Shown in pieces: positions 11,309 through 21,175 of a stretch of 64,000 nt of DNA. The stretch comes from Amorphophallus konjac (lineage: Eukaryota > Streptophyta > Magnoliopsida > Alismatales > Araceae), in NCBI GenBank assembly GCA_022559845.1, contig CM040118.1:447266053-447330052 (forward strand), read 5' to 3'. Position 1 is the stretch's first letter, and each line of letters starts with the position of its first letter. The position numbers were made by a program, and so were the translations under genes. The notes below the pieces were generated by a model. It saw only the letters and a program-made list of their open reading frames with translations, had not been told where the DNA came from and made no database searches.

Positions 11309-11320
11309 TGGTATAAGAGC
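11309..11320 (+). promoter_or_regulatory. Primer-binding site of C, mutated
   Basis: TGGTATAAGAGC; the seventh base is A where A and B have C. The single mismatch may have arisen after insertion. Confidence 0.85.
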
Positions 11321-11469
11321 ACGGTTGTGGATGTATATGAGAATTGTAAATAGTTACAGTGGTCCACCAGTCCACAATGATGATGTACAGTTGGCACTGG
11401 CTTAGGGCATCGTGTGTTTTATTGATTTTTCCGTTTTCCGTGTCTTCCGTCTGTTTGCAGTAGGTGAGT

Positions 11470-14400
11470 ATGGCGCCGAGGCGGAGGACTCGCTCTCAGC
11501 AGGGATAGTCGACAGAGGAGCAGGAGGTGCAGAGTAGAGTGCCACCAGTTACCACCCAGGCATGGGATGCATCGAGAGTTCCGGGGTCGAGGATTTCTTT
11601 CAGAGTATGTTTCAGGCCATGGCTCAGCAGTTTGGCGGTGATGGTGGTGAGGGCTCGTCAGCTAAGGGTGGACCCAGTCAGGCTGTGAGGGACTTCTTGC
11701 AATTTCACCCACCCTATTATAAGGGCCAGCCAGATCCCGATGTGGCCAGACGATGGCTTGATGAGATGGAGAGAGTGTTCAGTTCCATGCATTGTGCTGA
11801 AGAGGACAGGGTGATGTTGGCCTGTAACCAGTTGTAGGGTACCGCTTGAGATTGGTGGTCTTCGGAGTGGAAGACGTCCTTTCAGTCTCATCCGCTTCAG
11901 AAGATTGTGTGGAAGGACTTTGTTACGGTCTTCGAGCATACATACTACCCATCCTATGTTGGTACGCAGAAGATGCGTCAGTATTTGGAGCTGGTTCAGG
12001 GCAACATGTCAGTGTTGTAGTACAGGGCTTGGTTCATGGAGTTAGGCCATTATGCTCCCCATATCTTGGAGCATGAGGGAGTGAAGACGTAGCAATTTGT
12101 GCAGGGTTTGAGGCAGGAGCTGAGGCACCTTCTGATGGCGAACGCGGCTACCGATTTGGAGACGACATCTCGTGTGGCGGCATCTTTGGAGCTGGATATG
12201 CAGAAGGTTCGAGGACCGGGAGGCCAAGGGCAGTCCTAGTTAGACCGTAGTCAGCACACGGCTACCCAGCAGCAGAGTACTTTCCAGCACGCCATGGGTA
12301 GTTTGGGAGCATCGACACCTGTAGCGTCAGTGACCGGATCTGCGTCTTTTGTCTCCAAGGTCAAGAAGTTACTTAAGAAGAGTTTCCATAAGACGCATAA
12401 GGATCAAAGGAAGGCATCATCAGGCAGTGTACAACAGCCGATTCCTTTTCAGCGTCAGGGATCAGTGGGTGGATCGCGGGGACGGTGTCCCCGGTGTGGC
12501 GCGTCGCATCCAGACAGGCAGTGCACAGCGCCGGTGATTTGTTTAAGGTGTGACCAGCCAGGGCACATGGCGCGTGACTGTCCTCAGAGGCCACAGCAGC
12601 AGTAGTACCCTCAGCAGCAGCACCCCCAGCAGCAGAGGTCACAGCAGCAGCAGCAACAGTATCCGCCGCTACCCAGGTCAGCGAGTGTGGGGGGCAGGCA
12701 GAGATCCCGAGGCCAGATTACACACATGACCAGGGCAGAGGTAGAGGCGTCACAGCTCGTGGAAGGTACCGTTCAGATTTTGGGTTGTGCGGCTTGAGTT
12801 TTGTTTGATTCTGGCGCATCTCATTCGTTTATTTCGGAGGATTTCACGCTGAGTATTGAGGAGTCGGTGACCCAGATATCCTGTGATTTGGCAGTGGAGT
12901 TGCCTTCTAGTGATTTTATGATCACTCCGTATTATTTTGATGAGGTTCTGGTATGGGTTGAAGGGCGGAGTTTGCCGGCCAGGCTTTATGCGTTGCCACT
13001 TCAGGACTTTGATGTGATTTTGGACATGGATTGGCTCGAGGCACATCATGCTTTGGTGGATTGTGACTCGAAGAGGGTTTATTTTCGACGGCTTCGTGGA
13101 CCCACCATATATTTCCAAGGTATTAGGTCTTCCTCTTCCCGCTTTCTTATTTCAGCTATTAGGGCTCGTCGTTTGCTTGATGCGGGTTGTCAGGGTTTTC
13201 TCGCTTCTATGGTCGCGGTGGACCGGATGGAGCCGGATGTCGAGGACATCCCGGTGGTGTGCGAGTTTCCCGATGTTTTCCCCGAGGACATACCTGGATT
13301 GCCTCCCCAGCGGGAGATTGATTTTGTGATCGAGATTATGCCTGGTACGGGACCTTTGCTGAAGGCTCCTTACCGTATGGCTCCCACTGAGTTGAGAGAG
13401 TTGAGGGTGCAGTTACAAGAGTTGCTTGTCAAGGGGTATATTCATCCTAGTTTTTCCCCTTGGGGTGCGCCAGTGTTGTTCGTGAAGAAGAAGGATGGTA
13501 GTCTGAGGTTGTGCATTGACTACCGGCAGTTGAACGAGGTAAACGTTAAGAACAAGTATCCGTTGCCGCGGATTGATGATTTGTTCGACCAGCTTCAGTC
13601 TGCTCGAGTGTTCTCGCAGATTGATTTACGGTCCGATTATTATCAGTTGCGGATTGGAGAGTCTGACGTGGAGAAGACTGTGTTCAGCTCAAGATATGGG
13701 TATTATGAGTTTCTGGTGATGCCGTTTGGGCTCACCAATGCCCCCGCAGCGTTTATGGATTTGATGCAGAGGGTGTTCCATCCTTACTTGGATCAGTTCA
13801 TGGTCATGTTTGTGGATGACATCCTTTTTTTATTCGCAGTCTGCAGATGAGCATGCGTATCATTTGAGGGTTGTGTTGCAGACTTTGCGAGATCACCAGT
13901 TGTATGCTAAGCTCAGCAAGTGTGAGTTTTGGATTCATGAGGTGCACTTTTTGGGGCACATGATTTCTGGTGATGGTATTTTCGTGGATCCCGCCAAGGT
14001 CTAGGCAGTGATACAGTGGCCAAGGCCAAGGACCGTGATGGAGATTCGGAGTTTCTTGGGGCTTGCAGGCTATTACAGGAGATTCATTCAGGATTTCGCT
14101 CGTGTTGCAATCCCAATGACCAGGCTTACTCCGAAGGATGTGCCGTTCGTCTGGACTGGTGAGTGTGAGCAGAGCTTTATGGAGCTTCGGAGGTTGCTCA
14201 CCTCGGCACCAGTGTTGGTGTTACCTTCTGGATCGGGAGGTTTTGTGGTGTGTACAGATGCTTCTGGGGTCGAGTTGGGTGCTGTGCTGATGCAGCACGG
14301 AAGAGTGGTGGCTTATGCATCTCGGCAGCTAAAGCCCCATGAGGAGAATACCCTACCCATGATCTTGAGTTAGCGGCTGTGATATTTGCATTGAAGATTT

Positions 14401-14688
14401 GGAGGCATTATCCGTATGGTGAGAAGTTCGAGGTGTTCACAGACCATCAGAGTTTGAGGTATGTGTTCACTCAGAAGGACCTCAACCTCAGGCAGAGGCG
14501 ATGGATGGAGTATATGAAGGATTATGACTTCACCATGTCTTATCAGCCGGGCAGGATGAATGTCGTTGTCGATGCTTTGAGTAGGAAGGTCGTTGTCAGC
14601 ACCATGATGATGAGGAAGTGGAGGCTCTGGTAACAGGTGCCGGCCGTGACATTTAGGCTTAAGGTTCCCCAGGAGGCGGGGTCAGCTA
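11470..14688 (+). pseudogene. Element C gag, protease, RT and RNase H, broken
   Basis: Starts MAPRRRTRSQQG and hits a TAG at codon 13 (11506-11508). Recognisable parts: gag core (about 11690-11900), CCHC knuckle (about 12540-12585, [14 protein letters not shown]), protease (DSG near 12805, SHSFISEDF), RT (about 13340-13850, with FVDD near 13810-13825) and RNase H (about 14245-14600). Breaks include several stops in gag, a one-base gain in a T run at ~13825 that shifts the frame right after FVDD, a TAG at 14002-14004, and a one-base loss at ~14349. The coding continues after solo LTR G. Confidence 0.93.
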
Positions 14689-15879
14689 TGTAGATGCCTA
14701 ATTTCGGACATCTCGCGGACCCTTGTCTAGCCACAATAGAAGTGATACCTTTTCCTTAGTTGATTGAGAGTGTGGAGTCTCATCCTTGTTTAGGTAGGCT
14801 CCACCCTGTCCCTTCGCGCATCCAAGGTGGCCAGACTGCTGGCCGCCCAGCTCCTTAAGGAGGCCATCGATTTGGCCGCTCAGCCCCTTGGGCGACCAGA
14901 GCTTTGGCTGCCTCCTGTCAACCATCCGTCAACCCCACATTCTGCCCACTCCCGACACGTTCTCCGGAACTGCTCCCACTCCGGGAGGTTCGAGACCTAC
15001 GTAGCCTCACACGCATCCATCTTTCGAATGGTTTTCAGGGAGGGAATTCCCCCACATACAAAAACCCATTCCGAAACCATCTCACAGGAGGGGAGACATT
15101 TTTTGACTTCGGAGGTGGGACACTTCCGGAGGTTGACATTCTCTGGAGGAAGAGAAGAGGCTAGTTCCTGGGAGCTGAGAGAGAGAGCTATGAGCACGAG
15201 AGCGCCTTCCCCGACCATCCCCTAGTAGAAGAACCTGAAGTTGGAGAGCTCCGCAGTGGAGAGTCCCAGTTGTAGGGGGCAGCCATCGACATGGCCGCCC
15301 ACCCCTTCTGAACGGCCACAGTGATGGCCGCCCTCTGTTGGTTGACGGGCAACCCCGTCTTTCCTCTCCCTTGTCCTCCATTTTTTTGCTTTCTAGTTCA
15401 TTTTACTACATCCATGCATGATAGATCTTCCTAGATCCCATTTTAAAGAGGTTTTTCAACCCAAAATATAGGGAAGGCGGATGGTCGAAAATCTCGGCCA
15501 TCCCCCTTCTCGCCCCCCTCCCCAGTACGATCACCCCCATTTGCACGTTTCTTCCTTTAGTTTGATCATATACTACATAATCATAATCTAATGGGTTTGT
15601 TCGCTTTGTTTGTTGGTTAATTTGCAGGAACTTCATCATCGACGCACATGGCTCCTTGTTCTTGGCCGGCCGAGAGCGAGGACAGAAGAACCCACCATCT
15701 CCCCTTCCTAAGGCGTTCATGATCTTCTTACTCCTGTGAGGCCCAGGTATAGGTCTCTGGCCATCACGTTATTTATATTTTTCTAACCTTTGCACTGTAG
15801 GTTTGCAACATCATAGTTCGGGAGGCCACAACATCGCGCACCTACACGTACGACGACACCACTCTTTCCGGCACCTACA
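14689..15879 (+). mobile_element. Solo LTR G, 1191 bp, in the C RNase H-integrase linker
   Basis: Interrupts C between sequence ending GGGGTCAGCT and sequence starting AGCTGTTCTTGCG, continuous in B at about 33075-33090. Ends are inverted: TGTAGATGCC at the left and GGCACCTACA at the right (9 of 10 bases complementary). Flanks AGCTA (14684-14688) and AGCTG (15880-15884) fit a 5-bp duplication with one later change. No coding sequence or primer site is visible. The family is unidentified; the ends fit a Ty3/gypsy LTR, perhaps of the Tat/Athila kind, but that is a guess. Confidence 0.75.
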
Positions 15880-16017
15880 AGCTGTTCTTGCGAGCTTGAC
15901 TGTCACGCCAGCGATTCGTCGTCAGGTGACAGATGCTCAGCGTGCAGACCCTGAGTTGCCTTAGATTTTAGCTTTGGCTGATGTGGACTTCGGCGAGGAC
16001 GGAGCTGTGAGATTCCG
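15880..16017 (+). pseudogene. Element C, linker fragment before integrase
   Basis: A 138-bp piece of C pol between G and F, matching B at about 33075-33215 (DAQRADPELP-like, then DVDFGEDGAVRF). It contains a TAG near 15961. Its last five bases, TTCCG (16013-16017), are the left target duplication of F. Confidence 0.85.
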
Positions 16018-16326
16018 TGATGGGGACATCACCTCCCATGCCCACGTTCACAGCTCGTCTCCTCGCCCCGGTTGCATCCGGCATGGTCTAGTCATTTAAT
16101 TTTGAGTCCTATGTAATTTTTATTTGAGTCATTTGATGTATTTTCCCTTTTATTTGAGTCATGTTCCTAGGTCTTGTGTTCATTTCCCTAAGTTTGAGTG
16201 TCATTAGGTTGTCTAGTTAGCTATTGGGCCCAATTCATTGGGCTTGGTCCAAGGGCTCTCCCCTACCCCCTCGGTTATTTGTCATTGAGTCAATTGTCAG
16301 GGACTTTTGTAGAAATGTGGGTTTCC

Positions 16327-16334
16327 TATATATA
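16327..16334 (+). promoter_or_regulatory. TATA box in F left LTR
   Basis: TATATATA, 309 bp into the LTR, conserved at 21403-21410 in the right LTR. Confidence 0.75.
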
Positions 16335-16539
16335 GGACCCCATTCCCCCCCATTTCAACTTAATGAATCAATGAATGAAAAAACTTGCCATTTTGAGAGT
16401 TTACACTTCTTATCTAGTGGAGAGATTCCATTTTTTGGGTGAGAAATCCTAGGGGAGAGATTCCCCACCCTTCCCTCTCTTAATATCTCTTTTTCACTCC
16501 ACTTTCTCTCTCCTCAACACCTAAATTCGAATTTTCTTC

Positions 16540-16920
16540 TCTCTCCTCCCTTCCCAACCACCTCCACTCCCCACCTACCCCATTTAAGCCTCTTCCCATT
16601 CCCCACAATCCTCATCAATACTCCACCCCTTCCCAAGACCCCCTCCACCAATCCTCTCCTCACCATCCAACCCCCAACTACCCCTCCCACTTTCCCAAGC
16701 ACCCTTCCCACTACCCCAAGCACCCCTTCCCTTCCCCAACACAACCCCCCCATTCCCAAGATAAAAAATTAACCCCACCCTTAAACCTATTTTCGAATAT
16801 CCTTTCCCTCTCTCCATTCCAACCAAATTCGCAGGCCCCACTACCACCATCTATTGGACCCTCTTCCAGACCTTATTCTCCACCTCCCACACCTTAGAAC
16901 ACCCCCTCCAAGACCCCCTT
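16540..16920 (+). other. G-depleted C/A/T leader in F left LTR
   Basis: About 4% G by my count, with many runs of three to seven C and no ATG between about 16443 and 17020. It starts ~210 bp downstream of the TATA box. The matching segment in the right LTR is about 21616-21996. The opposite strand is correspondingly G-run-rich. Confidence 0.85.
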
Positions 16921-18746
16921 ACAACCAGGGGTCACTCCCACACTCATCTACCCCCTTCCCCTTCTTCTTTCTTGGTCATTGGAAGCTACTTCGAAGTTAC
17001 AGTTTGCTATCCAGAGGTTACAGATGAACCAGCAACTTACAGCGGCCACCACAACTTCCTCCGGACGAGTTTGAAGACCCAAGAGCCATCGTCAGAAGCG
17101 TCTACCAGTCTCCTTCGCAACAGAAGTGGTTTCATCTTCTTCCGATCTCCGAGCCGTCCAGGAGGTCCATTCTCCCACAACTGCGCAGTTCTGCCTCGGC
17201 TGAGGACCTGAGCCAGATTAGAAGCTCTGCCACGTCGAACCCTGAAGGAATCAGTCCACAAGTTCTTCTTCAAAGTTCTTCATCGTCCAGTCTACTTCCA
17301 GAATCAAGAAACAGAACTTCATTCGGCATTCGTGATCCAGAGTTCTCATTTTTCTCCCTCAGCTACGCAGATCTGATACTCATAGTCTGCACCGACCAGT
17401 TGCCATTGTTCTGCATCCCCTAGTCTTTTCTGACATCGGTTGGCTTCCCCGTTAGTTTGTCTGCGAAGAGGACTTGCCCACGGTTCCAACGACTCTGACG
17501 GTGCTCGATTCTGAGTTCGGGAGCTATCGGGGCATCCTCTGCAACCTGCTGTTGAAAACTAGGAGCTAGCTCTGCAGAGATCATGATCCGGAGATAAAGC
17601 TTCACCACGACAAACCCCAGAGGAATCAGGCCACGAGCTCTTCTGAAAAGTTGTTCCTCTCCCTGTCTACTTTCATAACCAAGAAGCGGAACTCCGTTCG
17701 GCATCTTGCAGTAGAAGTTACCAATTTTATTCCTTAGGCATTCGACTCTGCTTCCCACTGTCTGCATCGACCACTCCTCACTTTTCTGAGTCCTCTGATC
17801 TTCACTGGCATCTTTTTGCATCCCCGTTTGTTCTGCTGTAAAGAGGACGCACCAACGGAGACTGATTTGGAGTTTGGGAACGGTCGGGACAGCCGCGTCT
17901 TCCTTCTGTTGATAATCTGTTGCAGACAATCCAAGAATCAGCAACCCTGTTCATGCTCCCGCCCAGGCCGGCAGCAACCCCTGAAGAAATTGGCAAAATT
18001 CAGAGGCACTCATGTTCCAGAGACGAAGAGATCCCCACTGGTCTCACCCTCAGAAAAATTCTTGAGCAAGTTCTACAGCTGCAACACCGGCTATCTGTCC
18101 TTATCCGCAGACAACAGGCAGATTCATTGTCATCACTTATTCCTCACTCTTTACTTTGATTTCCCCTCCCCGCTTGGCCGGCTGAAGGCCCCTCCCTGCG
18201 TGGAGGTAGTATTGATTGTAATATCATTAACCCCCACCCCAAGGTCCCCCCTCCTGCGAGAGGTGTAGTGTTGTAATAGCTTAAACATGTCAAGCTACCC
18301 CGGCGCGGCGTGTGGGGAACCCACGCTTCCCCGCTCGCCCTCGTCTCCGAGCGGGACCGGTTTCTTCAAATCGGTCGAGTGAGTGCTCCAAAACTTTGCT
18401 CTAATTCATGCTTGTTCTTTCAATATTAGTTCATAAACTCCGCTGGCTGTGACGAGAGCCCGATCCTTAAGCTCATTGCTATAAGTGATGATCGTGGGAA
18501 GAGAGTGGAACCCGTGCCCTTTGGCACTTCGTCGGACCCTTGATTTGGGCAGCCATACCCTTGGGGAATCAAACCTTGGCCTTGCTGGCCCTCTACCAGC
18601 AAGGGCCCAGCCCACACAACCTCCCCTTGGCATTGCCAAGTTACCCCCAGGTCTTAGTGAGCATCGGGTGAGCGGTTGCCATTATCGGTCCATTTTGAAT
18701 GTGTAATTGTGCTTGCTTGTTGAGTCCTAGGTTGTGTCACATCAAT

Positions 18747-18757
18747 TGGTATCAGAG
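18747..18757 (+). promoter_or_regulatory. Primer-binding site of F
   Basis: TGGTATCAGAG, two bases after the LTR; it matches the tRNA-Met site used by the other elements over its first 11 bases. Confidence 0.85.
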
Positions 18758-18826
18758 TAAGTTCTAGACTTGTCTCTACTAAGTCTTATCCTAGGGCCAT
18801 TGCATGCATCACCCTTGTCCACTATC

Positions 18827-19549
18827 ATGACTACCTCATACATGGCATATTCGCCACTCTTAGGCCCATTAGAAGCCTTTGTGTTTGATGGATCCCGCCC
18901 TAGCATATATCTAGAATGGGAGAAGTCCATAGACCAACACTTTGGGAGGTTTACCCTGTCAGGGCTTGTCCAAGTCAACTATGCCAAGAGTTTGCTTTGG
19001 CGCCAAGCTAGGAAAGAATGGGAGAACATTGTAGGTTTGAGAGAAGCCAAAGGGGAAGCACCCATTGAATCTTGGGATGAAATGAGGGCCGATCTTAGAA
19101 AGATCTACGCACCCCAATCCAAACCTCTTCAACCAACCGATCTTTTACCCCCGAACCCAACTCCCACCCATGAACTTCCCCGACCAAGCCCAACCCAAGT
19201 CCACCCATGTTCACCACCCCGAGAGTACCATGCACTGACCATTATCACTCCACCCACCATAGACTATCTTACCCCATTATCCTTGGAAGTTGTGACCCAC
19301 ACTCCTACCCAAGTGGAGATGGATGCCAATCCGGATTCACCTCCCACCATAGAGAACATCCTAGACCCCCCACTTCCACCCACCTCTCCTAGTTCGGGTC
19401 CTCATGAGCCGCACACCCTAACCATGAATGAGTCCATACTCCAATGGCTTAAGCAAGGCCCCACCATTCCTAGCTCACCACCTTACCTCTCACCCTTGGC
19501 ATATCAAGTCCAAATTATGCCCACCCGGTCTTCCCATGTCACACTTTAA
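18827..19549 (+). CDS. F gag-like N-terminal protein
   Basis: About 240 residues from the MTTSYMAYSPLL methionine; the frame is open from 18770. Residues ~15-100 resemble the gag domain of plant gypsy elements: FDGSRPSIYLEWE near the start, a KEWENIV segment in place of the usual IIWWDQL, and PIESWDEMRADLRKIYAP. The gag domain is cut short there and followed by ~135 residues rich in proline, threonine and histidine. There is no zinc knuckle. It ends with TAA at 19547-19549, and the next frame, in the same phase, starts 12 bases on. The TAA may be a chance mutation or a readthrough point. Confidence 0.75.
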   Translation: MTTSYMAYSPLLGPLEAFVFDGSRPSIYLEWEKSIDQHFGRFTLSGLVQVNYAKSLLWRQARKEWENIVGLREAKGEAPIESWDEMRADLRKIYAPQSKPLQPTDLLPPNPTPTHELPRPSPTQVHPCSPPREYHALTIITPPTIDYLTPLSLEVVTHTPTQVEMDANPDSPPTIENILDPPLPPTSPSSGPHEPHTLTMNESILQWLKQGPTIPSSPPYLSPLAYQVQIMPTRSSHVTL

Positions 19550-19561
19550 ACCTCCTACTTT

Positions 19562-21175
19562 GTGGAAGGCTTAGGGGACCTAGTGGACTGTTTACAATGG
19601 CAAGTCTACCTGACCAATATGCTAGCCATAGGACCATTGGAGTCTAGCCCCATCTACTCTAGTGGACCCTTCCTAGCTTACCCCGCCACCGGTTCCATCA
19701 CCTCCATCTACACTAGTGGCCATTATACGAGTGAAATCCTCCTCTTTCTCCCCAAGGATGAGAAACCAATCTTGGCCCACTTCCCACCCATCAAGATTCC
19801 AATTGCTTTAATTGGCCAACCCACTAGAGACCTTGGCCCAATTATCATGGAGGAGGATGACTCACCGTTTGGGTACCTTGAAGACATAGAGTGCCACCCT
19901 CTAGGAAGACCTTTCCACTACCCCTTTGATCCCTTCCTATGGGAGCCTAGACCCCTATGTGACCCAACCACCTTATCCACCACCCACCTTTCCCTAACCC
20001 AACCCACCATGTTTGACCCAATCCACCCCATCCTAGACCCGTGTTACACCTTGGGAGCCATGACCTTGGGCCACATATCCCTAGGTAATAAGGTTGTGCC
20101 CCACCCCATGATGACCACCTTCTTAGATCCATTCGATCCTTTTCAATTGGAGTTCAAAGGTTGTCCCACACCTATACACATGGAAGTCACATTTGGGAAA
20201 AGCATGCATGTGTCTAGGCTTACCATACCCCTTGGCATGAACACTATGTTGGGTCCATTCATTCATATCACCCACATGTCAAGTAGAAAGTATGAGTGGT
20301 CCATATTCGGATGTCATGGTCCACCTTCATTCATCATGGGTCTTAAGCATGTCAAAGGCATCTACGGATGTCCGGGTCCCCCAATATTTATCACCAATTT
20401 CCATGATAGGGCCACCTACGGGTGCCCCGACCCACCTAGGCTGACCAAAGTCTACACTACATCATTACATGATAGGTCTACTTTTGGTTACCCAGGTCCA
20501 CCCATCACCCCTAGAATGTCTGCATTCACAATATTGCATAAACAGATCCGCAAGCACATTAGCAAGAAGAATGTGACTTATAAAAGGCAAGCCGACTCTC
20601 ATCGACGTCACCAAGAATTCCATGAGGGTGACTTTGTGATGGTAAGGACGGAGAGGCTCTCCCCGGGAGCCATCTCCAAATTGAGGCCACGTGGGGCTGG
20701 TCCCTTCCAGGTCCTGAGGCACATTGGTGCAAATGCCTATGAGTTAGATCTCCCCGAGGAATATGGGGTAAGTCCCACATTCAGTGTCGCCGACCTAGTG
20801 CCATACAAGGGACCCACGGTGGTACCTAGTGAGGATATTCAGCCTATTCCCTCCGTTGAGAGAGCACCCACCCGTGAGGAGAGTCCACCAGCCAAGAGAG
20901 CCCAGCGTGAGCGCATTGAACGAATATTGGATGAACAGGTCACTACCACCAGGAGCAAGGTATACGAGCGCTATCTCGGCAGGTGGATGGATCGGTCTCG
21001 TTCGGAAGACTTGAGGGCAGTACCACTTCTACACCCTCCAAGGAGGGAAGGACACTTACTCGACGGAGTCGAGTTCTCCGCACCCCGGGAGTATGATGGG
21101 GACATCACCTCCCATGCCTACGTTCACAGCTCGTCTCCTCGCCCCGGTTGCATCCGGCATGGTCTAGTCATTTAA
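19562..21175 (+). CDS. F second frame: unknown Pro-rich region fused to integrase C-terminus and chromodomain
   Basis: 537 codons, no internal stop, same phase as the gag frame. Residues 1 to ~320 match nothing I recognise: rich in Pro, Gly, His and Thr, with four spaced copies of a (Y/F)G(C/Y)xxPP motif at about residues 248-318 (FGCHGPP, YGCPGPP, YGCPDPP, FGYPGPP). From ~325 on it is clearly retroviral-type integrase C-terminus: HKQIRKHISKKN, GDFVMVRTERLSPGAISKLRPRG (GPF/Y-like module GPFQVLRHIGANAYELDLP), then ILDEQVTTTRSKVYERYLGRW, a chromodomain of the kind seen in other plant chromoviruses. The last 27 codons run into the right LTR, which starts at 21094. Whether it is translated is unknown. 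Confidence 0.72.
   Translation: MEGLGDLVDCLQWQVYLTNMLAIGPLESSPIYSSGPFLAYPATGSITSIYTSGHYTSEILLFLPKDEKPILAHFPPIKIPIALIGQPTRDLGPIIMEEDDSPFGYLEDIECHPLGRPFHYPFDPFLWEPRPLCDPTTLSTTHLSLTQPTMFDPIHPILDPCYTLGAMTLGHISLGNKVVPHPMMTTFLDPFDPFQLEFKGCPTPIHMEVTFGKSMHVSRLTIPLGMNTMLGPFIHITHMSSRKYEWSIFGCHGPPSFIMGLKHVKGIYGCPGPPIFITNFHDRATYGCPDPPRLTKVYTTSLHDRSTFGYPGPPITPRMSAFTILHKQIRKHISKKNVTYKRQADSHRRHQEFHEGDFVMVRTERLSPGAISKLRPRGAGPFQVLRHIGANAYELDLPEEYGVSPTFSVADLVPYKGPTVVPSEDIQPIPSVERAPTREESPPAKRAQRERIERILDEQVTTTRSKVYERYLGRWMDRSRSEDLRAVPLLHPPRREGHLLDGVEFSAPREYDGDITSHAYVHSSSPRPGCIRHGLVI

Larger units (their letters stand above)
16018..18744 (+). repeat. Left LTR of F, 2727 bp
   Basis: TGATGGGGACA ... TGTCACATCA, with roughly inverted ends. 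TATATATA at 16327-16334 lies inside the palindrome CCTATATATAGG. Downstream follows a strikingly G-poor stretch (16540-16920). The short frames here all recur in the right LTR and are not convincing genes. Confidence 0.93.

Noticed and set aside
14827..15225. 132-codon frame in solo LTR G
   Set aside because: No recognisable domain, and it overlaps other open frames on both strands; judged chance.
16514..16850. Gly-rich minus-strand frames, repeated at 21590-21926
   Set aside because: Product of the C-rich low-complexity leader of F; present in both LTRs.
18406..18639. 77-codon minus frame repeated at 23499-23732
   Set aside because: In both LTRs of F; no start context or family.
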